Of a stretch of DNA of 64,000 bases, positions 23,985-31,410 are shown in pieces; position 1 is the first letter of the stretch; each line of letters begins with the position of its first letter. This DNA is from Vibrio coralliirubri (lineage in GTDB: Bacteria; Pseudomonadota; Gammaproteobacteria; Enterobacterales; Vibrionaceae). Below the pieces are notes generated by a model. It was not told the DNA's origin, ran no database searches, and saw only the letters and a program-made list of their open reading frames with translations. Position numbers and translations under genes: made by a program. The stretch covers positions 1,178,001 to 1,242,000 of the forward strand of contig NZ_AP025470.1 in NCBI RefSeq assembly GCF_024347375.1, read 5' to 3'.

Positions 23985-24242
23985 CTAAAGCTCTTCAAAT
24001 TCTTGGTTAACAACCTCTTCTACATAGTTCAAAAGATCTAAACGTCTTTCGTCTGTTTCAGCGTCTTGAGTTGATGTAAGCAATTCGATTAGTTGTTTAG
24101 ATAAAGTGTCATCTTCATCAAGTGCTGAAACTGCATTGCCAATAAAGCGCTTCGCCTCTTCAGGCCAAATTAATTCCGCTTCCATATCAGAGATAATTGG
24201 AGTGATTCGGTTAAGTAGACTTTCAAGTTCTAGAACTTTCAT
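23985..24242 (-). CDS. Hypothetical acidic helical protein, first gene of the small-gene array
   Basis: An 85-residue protein, entirely helical and acidic (LELESLLNRITPIISDMEAE; AKRFIGNAVSALDEDDTLSK; ERRLDLLNYVEEVVNQEFEE). AGGAG lies 8 bp before the ATG and the 29-bp motif 31 bp upstream. It opens the leftward series that runs to about 21 kb. Not recognised. Confidence 0.6.
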   Translation of the reverse strand: MKVLELESLLNRITPIISDMEAELIWPEEAKRFIGNAVSALDEDDTLSKQLIELLTSTQDAETDERRLDLLNYVEEVVNQEFEEL

Positions 24243-24258
24243 GGGGCGCTCCTGTTAA

Positions 24259-24301
24259 TTGATACCCTTATCAATATTGATTCGATAATCGTAATAATAT
24301 T
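24259..24301 (+). promoter_or_regulatory. 29-bp palindromic element motif, copy 6, with TTGATA arms
   Basis: The motif proper is 24273-24301 (arms AATATT, core TTCGATAATCG). Directly proximal is an additional inverted repeat, TTGATACCCTTATCAA (24259-24274). This is the most complete copy and lies in the 60 bp upstream of the 24242 gene start. Confidence 0.75.
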
Positions 24302-24501
24302 ATTCCGACTCACATTCGTCTTTTTGAGTTTTACGAAGGATGGTAGGTTCATTTTTGATTTTAATTGTCAGGTTTGTGTTAATTGGTTTCGTTTGGGGTG
24401 CTACATGGGAGGTTGCTTGTGTGGTTATGATGCTTTCAGGGTGTTAGTTGAATCGATGGTGGGTGCTTGGTGGCTCCTACGTCGTTGAATAAATCAAAAA
24501 C
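24302..24501. other. Non-coding stretch before an isolated terminator
   Basis: No frame with coding character on either strand. A rightward transcript ending at the terminator 24502-24532 would be non-coding; no convincing promoter could be named. Confidence 0.4.
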
Positions 24502-24532
24502 AAAGCCATCGCCTTTTCCTGATGGCTTTTTT
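24502..24532 (+). terminator. Rightward intrinsic terminator without an upstream gene
   Basis: AAAGCCATC / GATGGCTTT with a 10-nt loop and a T run. It ends 13 bp before the start codon of the spanin-like remnant, leaving no room for a promoter between. Confidence 0.85.
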
Positions 24533-24545
24533 GTGTCTGGTAATT

Positions 24546-24928
24546 ATGAAAACTGAAACCAAAATTTATCTTATTAACCTTGTAGCGCTTATTGTAGCCA
24601 TCGCGATGGTAAATGTGATACTGCGGCGCAGCGAAGATAGCAGAAGTGAGCAGTTGAAAGTCGATATCGTTTCAAATGTCAATTATCTCACCGGCGCTGT
24701 TGCCAATCTTCACTCATCCGTTGAGGACTTTAAGCTATCTAACCAAAACATGCAGGGGCAGTTAAGCACTCTCATGGGCAGCAAATGGAGCTGTTTAGTC
24801 GCGTTAATCGTGCTGAAAGTGACATTAAGAGCTTGCGTAGTGAAATGCGCGAAGAGATTCAGATAATTGAAGAGAGGATGGGGAAATGGGCAAGCAGCAA
24901 TACGAATACTTCACCGAGGCAGAACTAA
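24546..24928 (+). pseudogene. Membrane-anchored coiled-coil (spanin-like) gene, frameshifted
   Basis: MKTETKIYLINLVALIVAIA gives one transmembrane segment, followed by a periplasmic coiled coil (SVEDFKLSNQNMQGQLSTLM). A frameshift near 24780 moves the coiled coil to another frame (MELFSRVNRAESDIKSLRSE; IIEERMGKWA) that ends at 24928. Position just before an M15 endolysin remnant and the topology suit an inner-membrane spanin, but such features are generic. Confidence 0.5.
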
Positions 24929-25090
24929 GCTGCAAGTACTGCGGCAAGTCGAACCCAAACGCGTAAGCAGAGCAAAATCTAATGGAAAACGTGGATTACA
25001 TGCGTGATCTATTAAATTTTCCTTTGCCGGTATTTTCTGCTTACCGTCTGCTCAAGCAAAGAAGCCCTAACATGGCGCAAGAGAAGCTAA
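24886..25090 (+). pseudogene. M15-type phage endolysin, fragment
   Basis: Reads MGKQQYEYFTEAELSCKYCG, then a TAA, then LMENVDYMRDLLNFPLPVFS and AYRCSSKEALT with one shift at the SAYR. The FTxxELxCxxCG start and the P-x-x-V-x-S-A-Y-R-C block are those of D,D-peptidase M15 (peptidase M15A) endolysins. The zinc-binding HxxxxxxxxD and H motifs are gone, so no activity remains. Confidence 0.62.
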
Positions 25091-26179
25091 TTCAGAAAAC
25101 AACTGATCTAGTCGAGCAGGTTCACTTTAACTACAAAGCTAGTAATCGAGCGCCTTTTATGCGTAACCAAAGCATGAAAGTTATCACTCATTTCTGGCTA
25201 TACAGTCAGAATATGGCGTATTTCCTTGGTCGAAACGCTTCACTTGCACTCAACATGAGCAAGTTCCAGAGCGCAGTAGAGAAGCACGAAGCGCGTAGAA
25301 CGTTCGCTGCTTTTGCTGCAGTTGGTTTTGTAATGTTTGGTGTTACTGGTATGCCAGGGGCAGGATTGCTAATTGATATACTAAGTGCTGCTTTAAGTGA
25401 TGATGAGCCGGTAGACGCAAAAATCGAGCTTCGTAACTAGTTAACAGATGTTATGGGTTCTCGATGGGCTGCGACGATAACTCTAGGGCCATTGTCTGTT
25501 GGTACTGGTTTAGACCTGCAATCGCGTACTAGCGTGAGTGATTTGTTTGTCCGTACCTTTGATTCACCAAGATCGTTCACTGACTTAATGAGGTCTACGC
25601 TAATAGCTTCGGTGGTCCTACATTGAGTTCTCTATCAAGTTACGGCTAAGCGGTTGATAAGTTCAAGCAGGGCAAGGTCTACGATGGTGTTGCAAAGCTG
25701 TCGCCACTGTTCATCAAAACGTAATGACCGCTTTGAAGTGGAGTGACATGTTTGGTGAGGGGGCAAGTAAAACTGCTTCTGGTGCTGCGATTGTCGATAA
25801 CTTCACTGCAGGGGAGATATTTGGCAAGAGCTTAGGATTTAACCCTCTAGTGCAGTCAGAAACTCAAAAGCATAGATTTGCTGTTAAGGCTAAAGAACGT
25901 GGCATAGAGGACAGGCGAACAAGCTTGATGGAGCAATTCACACAGGCCGCTAAAGATTATAATCCAAAAGCCAAAGATAAGAGCCTTTGTGAAATCCGTG
26001 AGTTTAACAAACGCAATCCGCCTAAATCGCTAACCGGTGACAAATTGAAGCAAAGTGTTAAGAGTCGAATTTCTGGTGCTGCTAAAGCGACTGGTGGCCT
26101 TTACCTTAAGAAATCGTCAGAGTATCTAAGGGAAGAGGGCAGGGTTGCTGATTACGGTATTAGGAGGGATACTCCATAA
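25072..26179 (+). pseudogene. C-terminal remnant of a PLxRFG-type giant phage protein
   Basis: Three in-order pieces, separated by stops or frameshifts near 25440 and 25620-25720. These are VHFNYKASNRAPFMRNQSMK with THFWLYSQNMAYFLGRNASL and a membrane-like FGVTGMPGAGLLIDILSA; then TITLGPLSVGTGLDLQSRTS; then LKWSDMFGEGASKTASG, AGEIFGKSLGFNPLVQSETQ and EIREFNKRNPPKSLTGDKLK. From memory this order corresponds to the C-terminal region of very large prophage proteins annotated with PLxRFG or large-polyvalent-protein domains, thought to be virion-associated. The N-terminal thousands of residues are missing. Confidence 0.6.
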
Positions 26180-26187
26180 CTACAAAA

Positions 26188-26210
26188 AAGGCCGCTATAT
26201 GCGGCCTTAC
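26188..26210 (-). terminator. Terminator of the SMR gene
   Basis: AAGGCCGC / GCGGCCTT with a 5-nt loop; six Ts on the minus strand. Shares the GGCCGC stem with the terminator at 13256. Confidence 0.88.
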
Positions 26211-26212
26211 TT

Positions 26213-26545
26213 TTAGTGAGCTGAAACGCTCGAGAACACGTTGATTACACAGACTCCGGTAACAATTAATGCTATGCCTATTAGAGCTGCAGCATCAAGT
26301 TTTTGCCCGTACAAGAGCCAAGAGGTGCCAGAAATAAGAACAATACCTATCCCAGACCACATAGCGTAAGAGATACCTACGGGTATGTGCTTTAACGTCA
26401 AAGACAAGAAGTAGAACGCTACAGCATATCCAACAACAACAATTGCTGATGGTGCTAACTTAGTGAACCCCTCACTCGCTTTTAAAGCAGAAGTAGCAAT
26501 CACTTCTCCAACAATCGCGATTAATAGAAACGTCCAGTGTCCCAT
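26213..26545 (-). CDS. SMR family small multidrug efflux transporter
   Basis: A 110-residue protein with four transmembrane helices and the invariant membrane glutamate E14 in [18 protein letters not shown], the EmrE-type signature, followed by [23 protein letters not shown]. It works as a dimer in the inner membrane exchanging protons for quaternary ammonium-like or other cations. I chose the ATG at 26545 (AGGAA 6 bp upstream, MGHWTFLL) over the one at 26557. It is translationally close to the 26558 gene. The gene is intact, unlike the surrounding phage remnants, and is likely cargo. Confidence 0.88.
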   Translation of the reverse strand: MGHWTFLLIAIVGEVIATSALKASEGFTKLAPSAIVVVGYAVAFYFLSLTLKHIPVGISYAMWSGIGIVLISGTSWLLYGQKLDAAALIGIALIVTGVCVINVFSSVSAH

Positions 26546-26557
26546 GTTTTTCCTCAT

Positions 26558-26776
26558 TTAATATGCCGCGAAATGCGGTCTTTGTTTGTTAATCAATAAT
26601 TGCAACACAGCCATAAGGCCAGCACCAACCAATACAGGGAAGTACCATTGATACTTTCTCTTTTCGTATCTTCCTTGCCAGTGCATTAGTTCGCGTTCTG
26701 TAATGAGCTTATTAACGGAAGCTTCATGCGATAGCTTCGCTCTAAGCTCTAGAATCTCTTTGTCTTTATCGAACAC
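26558..26776 (-). CDS. Small coiled-coil protein with C-terminal membrane helix
   Basis: A 72-residue protein: helical, charged first half (KEILELRAKLSHEASVNKLI), then one membrane segment (YFPVLVGAGLMAVLQLLI). One base separates its stop from the first possible SMR start. It could be a spanin- or holin-associated phage protein. Not recognised. Confidence 0.5.
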   Translation of the reverse strand: MFDKDKEILELRAKLSHEASVNKLITERELMHWQGRYEKRKYQWYFPVLVGAGLMAVLQLLINKQRPHFAAY

Positions 26777-26793
26777 ATAAACATCTGTATTGA

Positions 26794-26952
26794 TTATGTG
26801 ACGATATAGCCAACAGAAAAGCTAACAACCGCAAGAATAAGCATAATTAAAAATGCGTTATTTGATATCCATTGGCCTAGACCTCCAAGAACTTCGAGCT
26901 TCACGACACCACCAACAAGTAGCCAAGCTAATATGATCAGGCCTAGCCGCAG
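26794..26952 (-). pseudogene. N-terminally truncated membrane protein at the right end of the element
   Basis: The frame LRLGLIILAWLLVGGVVKLE and NNAFLIMLILAVVSFSVGYI has two membrane helices and ends at 26794. It has no start codon: an in-frame TAA lies directly upstream at about 26953. It was probably cut by the right boundary or a deletion close to it. Holin-like in size, but unnamed. Confidence 0.45.
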
Positions 26953-27021
26953 TTAAATTATACTAGTTAGTGATTTAGAAGTGAAATGTTACAATGCGGT
27001 GTGGCTAGCGTATTAGCGATT

Positions 27022-27051
27022 CCTAGTATTACGTTTGTGTGCCTAGTATTA
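27022..27051 (+). repeat. CCTAGTATTA direct repeat near the right boundary
   Basis: CCTAGTATTA occurs at 27022-27031 and, one helical double-turn further, at 27042-27051 (start-to-start 20 bp). The second copy overlaps the attR-like segment. Such spacing suits recombinase arm sites. Confidence 0.5.
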
Positions 27052-27069
27052 AACTTGAATTAGGCATAA
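27045..27069 (+). repeat. attR-like imperfect direct repeat at the right element boundary
   Basis: Partner of 2989-3013 (19 of 25 identical, shared TATTAAA and ATTAGGCA). Between here and sohB there is only about 110 bp of promoter DNA. Confidence 0.42.
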
Positions 27070-27178
27070 ATGTAGTCAAAAATGGTATTTTTGAAACTTA
27101 TTGAATTATCACGACCCCTTATGCCAAAAGGCTTTAACGGGTTCGGGTGTTAAACTTTTTATATTTGGGGATGTGACA

Positions 27179-28240
27179 TTGGAATTTTTGTTGGACTACG
27201 GCTTGTTTTTAGCCAAGATTGCGACCGTTGTAATCGCCATCATCGCAATTTTAGTGATTGCTAAATCTGTGGGTGGGAAATCAAGCGCGATTAAAGGTGA
27301 GCTGGAAATCACGAACCTATCTGAACACCACAAACAGACGATTGAACAATTAGAGCACCATCTACACGATGATGCTTTCATCAAAGCCCGTGATAAAGCA
27401 GAAAAGAAAGCGGAAAAAGAGAAAGTAAAATCACGCGGTAAAGAAGTGAAGAAAGCAGCGAAAGAGGGTGAGCTTGATAGCAAGCGTGAACCACATCTAT
27501 TCGTTCTCGATTTTAACGGCAGCATTGATGCGAAAGAAGTGGCTTCATTACGTGAAGAGGTAACGGCGGTTCTGGCTGTGGCTCGTGAAGGTGATGAAGT
27601 ATTGCTTAAACTTGAGTCTGGCGGTGGCATGGTTCACGGCTATGGTTTAGCGTCTTCTCAACTTGATCGTATCAAAGCGGCAGGTTTGCCTCTGACTATC
27701 TCGGTAGACAAAGTCGCAGCAAGTGGTGGTTACATGATGGCATGTATCGCAGACAAAATTGTATCTGCACCGTTTGCTATTGTTGGCTCTATTGGTGTTA
27801 TCGCTCAACTGCCAAACTTCAACAAACTGCTTAAAAAGCACGATATTGAGTTCGAACAGTTAACGGCGGGTGAGTACAAACGTACATTAACTATGTTTGG
27901 TGAGAACAGCGATAAAGCACGCGAGAAGTTTAAAGAAGAGCTAGAAGAGACACATGGCCTATTCAAAGACTTCATCCGTGATCATCGTCCTGCGTTAGAT
28001 CTTGAAAAAGTAGCAACGGGTGAACACTGGTTTGGTACACAAGCACATGAACTTGGGCTGGTGGATGAGATCAGCACTTCTGATGATTTAGTCGTAGCGG
28101 CATGTAAGGACAAAACAGTTCTAGCGATTCACTACGTACAGAAGAAAAAGCTTTCAGACAAACTAGCGGGCGTGGCAGGTAAATCTGCAGACAGCGTGCT
28201 GATGAAGCTGATTGAACGCGGTCAAAAGCCGATTGTTTAA
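27179..28240 (+). CDS. sohB: SohB, inner-membrane signal peptide peptidase-like protease
   Basis: A 353-residue protein very similar to E. coli SohB. The N-terminal membrane helix (LFLAKIATVVIAIIAILVIA) is followed by a charged Lys-rich linker, then the S49 ClpP-fold domain: LKLESGGGMVHGYGLASSQL, the catalytic serine in VDKVAASGGYMMAC (and PFAIVGSIGV), and the Lys-containing GEYKRTLT. It is anchored in the inner membrane with the protease domain in the periplasm. I place the start at the TTG at 27179 (GGGGAT upstream), which aligns with the E. coli start MELLSEYGLF; frames further upstream have no homology. The inserted element ends about 110 bp before the start, so its promoter region may be altered. 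Confidence 0.92.
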   Translation: MEFLLDYGLFLAKIATVVIAIIAILVIAKSVGGKSSAIKGELEITNLSEHHKQTIEQLEHHLHDDAFIKARDKAEKKAEKEKVKSRGKEVKKAAKEGELDSKREPHLFVLDFNGSIDAKEVASLREEVTAVLAVAREGDEVLLKLESGGGMVHGYGLASSQLDRIKAAGLPLTISVDKVAASGGYMMACIADKIVSAPFAIVGSIGVIAQLPNFNKLLKKHDIEFEQLTAGEYKRTLTMFGENSDKAREKFKEELEETHGLFKDFIRDHRPALDLEKVATGEHWFGTQAHELGLVDEISTSDDLVVAACKDKTVLAIHYVQKKKLSDKLAGVAGKSADSVLMKLIERGQKPIV

Positions 28241-28320
28241 GCTTATTCTGTTTTAGCTCTAGTATCTAATTCTAGGCTTAGTGCCTTACGTTCATTTACA
28301 GACGTTTGAGCCTTAAAAAG

Positions 28321-28357
28321 AAAGCGCATAAGTCATCAGACTTATGCGCTTTTTTAT
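28321..28357 (+). terminator. Terminator of sohB
   Basis: AAAGCGCATAAGTC / GACTTATGCGCTTT with an ATCA loop and six Ts. Confidence 0.95.
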
Positions 28358-28438
28358 TGCTCCACTTCCGAGCGGGTGACCACTATGTTGTAGGGGGAGC
28401 GGAGTTTTATACCAAGCACTGACTTACTGTGATTGATA

Positions 28439-30001
28439 TTAAATCTTGGCTCCATAATCATTACGTTTTGGACAAGTCGTCAGAATCTCTCTATGACCCG
28501 TGTCTTTGAGCTCTTCCAAAATCACATCAAAGCCCCACAAGCGATAAAGATGCTTCATCACTTCGTCGTAGCCTTTATCAAGCGGGATACGGTCATGAGG
28601 CACATATTGCAGTGTCATTGAACGGTCACCACGAACATCGACATTAAACACCTGAATATTCGGTTCAAGGTTACTTAGGTTGTATTGTGCCGCAAGCTTC
28701 TCACGAATCAGGCGATAGCCCGGATCATCATGAATGGCACTTACCTCAATGGTGTTTTTACGGTCGTCGTCGAGTACAGAGAACAGCTTAAAGTCTCGAA
28801 TGATTTTTGGAGAAAGATATTGGCTAATAAAGCTTTCATCTTTGAAATTGTGCATCGCAAAGTGCACCGCTTCTAACCAATCACTTCCTGCCAGATCTGG
28901 GAACCATTCTCGGTCTTCATCGGTTGGTTCTTCACAGATGCGTCGGATGTCTCTAAACATCGCAAAGCCAAGCGCATAAGGGTTTATTCCGCTGAAATAA
29001 GGGCTATTGTAGGCGGGTTGTGCGACGACACTGGTATGGCTGTGTAGGAATTCTAAGATGAACTTATCACTCACCAAGCCTTCGTCGTAAAGATGATTAA
29101 GAATGGTGTAATGCCAGAAGGTTGCCCAGCCTTCGTTCATCACTTGAGTTTGTTTCTGAGGGTAGAAGTATTGGCTCACCTTGCGAACAATACGAACACA
29201 CTCACGCTGCCAAGGTTCAAGCAGTGGTGCGTTCTTCTCGATAAAGTAGAGAATGTTCTCTTGAGGCTCGCTAGGGAAGCGGATCTTGGTCTCTTCTTCC
29301 TTACTTTTATTCTGAGGAACGGTTCGCCAAAGCTCATTCACTTGAGATTGCAGATAAGCTTCACGTTCTTCTTGTCTTGCTGTCTCTTCTGCAATGGAAA
29401 TCTTCTCAGGGCGTTTGTATCGGTCTACGCCGTAATTCATCAGTGCATGGCAAGAATCAAGGAGCTGCTCGACCTCAGCGACGCCATATTTCTCTTCACA
29501 ACCACTAATGTACTTCTTAGCGAACAACAGGTAATCGATGATGGAACTGGCGTCGGTCCATGTTTGGAACAGGTAGTTGCCTTTAAAGAAAGAGTTGTGG
29601 CCGTAACAAGCGTGAGCCATTACCAGCGCCTGCATTGTGACCGTGTTCTCTTCCATCAGATAAGCGATACAAGGATCGGAGTTGATCACGATTTCGTACG
29701 CCAAGCCCATTTGGCCATGCTTGTAGTTTTGCTCGGTTTGAATGAATTTCTTACCAAATGACCAGTGGTTGTAATTGATCGGCATACCAATGCTCGAGTA
29801 GGCATCCATCATCTGTTCTGAAGTAATCACTTCAATCTGGTTTGGGTAAGTATCTAAACGGTAATGCTGAGCCACACGCTTAATTTCTACGTGGTATTTC
29901 TCCAAGAGGTTGAATGTCCAATCTGGACCATCAGGCAGCATCTTGTCGTTTTTCTTCTCTGCAGCTTTGTCTTTCTCTGCAACGTTTGATTTCGCTGTCA
30001 T
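28439..30001 (-). CDS. spoVR: SpoVR family protein (YcgB)
   Basis: A 520-residue member of the SpoVR/YcgB family. Recognisable blocks: LPDGPDWTFNLLEKYHVEI, PINYNHWSFGKKFI, GLAYEIVINSDPCIAYLMEE, HACYGHNSFFKGNYLF, and NEGWATFWHYTILNHLYDEG. The histidine- and glutamate-rich HACYGH and NEGWA motifs recall metal sites, but the biochemical function is not known; in Bacillus SpoVR affects the spore cortex. In enterobacteria and vibrios it forms a stress and stationary-phase operon with YeaG and YeaH, the order found here (prkA, yeaH, spoVR, all leftward, 11 bp from yeaH). Confidence 0.93.
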   Translation of the reverse strand: MTAKSNVAEKDKAAEKKNDKMLPDGPDWTFNLLEKYHVEIKRVAQHYRLDTYPNQIEVITSEQMMDAYSSIGMPINYNHWSFGKKFIQTEQNYKHGQMGLAYEIVINSDPCIAYLMEENTVTMQALVMAHACYGHNSFFKGNYLFQTWTDASSIIDYLLFAKKYISGCEEKYGVAEVEQLLDSCHALMNYGVDRYKRPEKISIAEETARQEEREAYLQSQVNELWRTVPQNKSKEEETKIRFPSEPQENILYFIEKNAPLLEPWQRECVRIVRKVSQYFYPQKQTQVMNEGWATFWHYTILNHLYDEGLVSDKFILEFLHSHTSVVAQPAYNSPYFSGINPYALGFAMFRDIRRICEEPTDEDREWFPDLAGSDWLEAVHFAMHNFKDESFISQYLSPKIIRDFKLFSVLDDDRKNTIEVSAIHDDPGYRLIREKLAAQYNLSNLEPNIQVFNVDVRGDRSMTLQYVPHDRIPLDKGYDEVMKHLYRLWGFDVILEELKDTGHREILTTCPKRNDYGAKI

Positions 30002-30012
30002 GGCAAACTCCC

Positions 30013-31284
30013 TTACGCTGTCTCTTTCTGGAACAGTTCTCTAAACACAGGAAAAATATCATCCACCGTTTTAATGTTTTTCATGGCGAAGTTGTCAAAG
30101 CTACTCTCGAGTTTTTCGTATTCGTGCCAAAGCGTTTGATGAGAGCGGCGCGTTATTTCGATGTAAGAGTAATATTGGCAAGTTGGCAGAAGCGTATTGA
30201 CCAGTAACTCTTTACAACGAGGAGAGTCATCAGCCCAGTTATCGCCATCAGAGGCTTGTGCTGCATAGATGTTCCACTCATTCGCAGGGTAGCGGTCTGC
30301 GACGATTTCCTTCATCAATTTCAATGCACTCGAAACAATGGTGCCACCGGTTTCTTGTGAGTAGAAAAACTCATGTTCGTCGACTTCTTTAGCCTGAGTA
30401 TGGTGACGAATAAACACAACATCGACGTTTTCGTAGGTGCGGTTTAAGAACAGATACAGAAGAACATAAAAGCGCTTCGCAATATCTTTTGTGGCCTGAT
30501 CCATTGAGCCGGACACATCCATTAGACAGAACATCACGGCTTGGCTAGATGGAATAGGGCGCTTCTCATAGTTTTTAAAACGTAAGTCGAAGGTGTCAAT
30601 GAACGGCACGCTTTCAATCTTTTTACGTAACTCGGCAATCTCTTCTTTGAGGCGACCCTCTTCAAAAGGTTGCGCCGGCTCCGTCATTTTAACTTGGTCA
30701 AGCTGCTCCATCAGTAGGTTCAGCTCGCGCTTTTTACCTGCTGTCATCGCGGTTCTACGAGCAAGAGATTGCTGTAGTGAACGAACGATAGCGATGTTAG
30801 ATGGAATCCCCGCGCTTTGGTAACCAGAGCGGTGAGTTTTCCATTCGGTGATTTTATTGACCTGATTTTTCTCTAGATTAGGTAGAGCTAAATCTTCAAA
30901 GAGAATATCAAGATACTCATCTTTTGAAATTTGGAAGGTAAATTCATCTTGGCCTTCGCCATCTGGGCTTGCGTCGCCTTGGCCTGAGCCACCACCTTGA
31001 CCGCCACCTTTAGGGCGTTCGATTTTATCGCCAGTGATGAACTGATCATTACCTGGGTGAACGCGCTCTCTAACGCCGCCTTGACCTTGGTGAAAGTTTG
31101 GCTCTTTGATGTCTTTATGGGGAATAGTGACGTCTTCACCCGTTTCAGTATTGGTGATTGAGCGTCGGTTGACTGCATCGGCCACAGATTCTTTGATTTG
31201 CTCTTTATGGCGTCGTAAGAAACGCTGTCTATTCACAGCACTCTTATTTTTGCCATTGAGCCTCCGATCGATAAATTGTGCCAT
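30013..31284 (-). CDS. yeaH: YeaH/YhbH family protein (DUF444)
   Basis: A 423-residue DUF444 protein. N-terminus [20 protein letters not shown], a Gly-rich linker (residues 95-110), and a von Willebrand A-like domain with the MIDAS motif DVSGSMD, followed by [20 protein letters not shown] and the conserved [12 protein letters not shown]. Family knowledge: it works with the PrkA-type kinase YeaG in adaptation to starvation. It is the middle gene of the operon; a perfect inverted repeat (31378-31397) lies in the intercistronic gap from prkA, suggesting processing or partial termination. Confidence 0.93.
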   Translation of the reverse strand: MAQFIDRRLNGKNKSAVNRQRFLRRHKEQIKESVADAVNRRSITNTETGEDVTIPHKDIKEPNFHQGQGGVRERVHPGNDQFITGDKIERPKGGGQGGGSGQGDASPDGEGQDEFTFQISKDEYLDILFEDLALPNLEKNQVNKITEWKTHRSGYQSAGIPSNIAIVRSLQQSLARRTAMTAGKKRELNLLMEQLDQVKMTEPAQPFEEGRLKEEIAELRKKIESVPFIDTFDLRFKNYEKRPIPSSQAVMFCLMDVSGSMDQATKDIAKRFYVLLYLFLNRTYENVDVVFIRHHTQAKEVDEHEFFYSQETGGTIVSSALKLMKEIVADRYPANEWNIYAAQASDGDNWADDSPRCKELLVNTLLPTCQYYSYIEITRRSHQTLWHEYEKLESSFDNFAMKNIKTVDDIFPVFRELFQKETA

Positions 31285-31377
31285 AAGAACTCCCTCTCAG
31301 CTGATGTCGCGATCCTACTTTTTATTCGGGTATAAGAGTAATTGGTTTATTGGATATAAAAGTTATTGGTTTATACG

Positions 31378-31397
31378 AGCTGCTCAGTTGAGCAGCT
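31378..31397 (-). other. Intercistronic stem-loop between prkA and yeaH
   Basis: GAGCTGCTCA followed directly by its complement TGAGCAGCTC with a GT centre, without a T run. A likely RNA-stability or attenuation hairpin. Confidence 0.6.
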
Positions 31398-31410
31398 CAA
31401 TACCGTTTAG

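Noticed and set aside
27101..27178. Longer N-terminus for SohB
   Set aside because: The upstream codons have no counterpart in E. coli SohB and overlap the promoter region; the TTG at 27179 aligns exactly with the known start.
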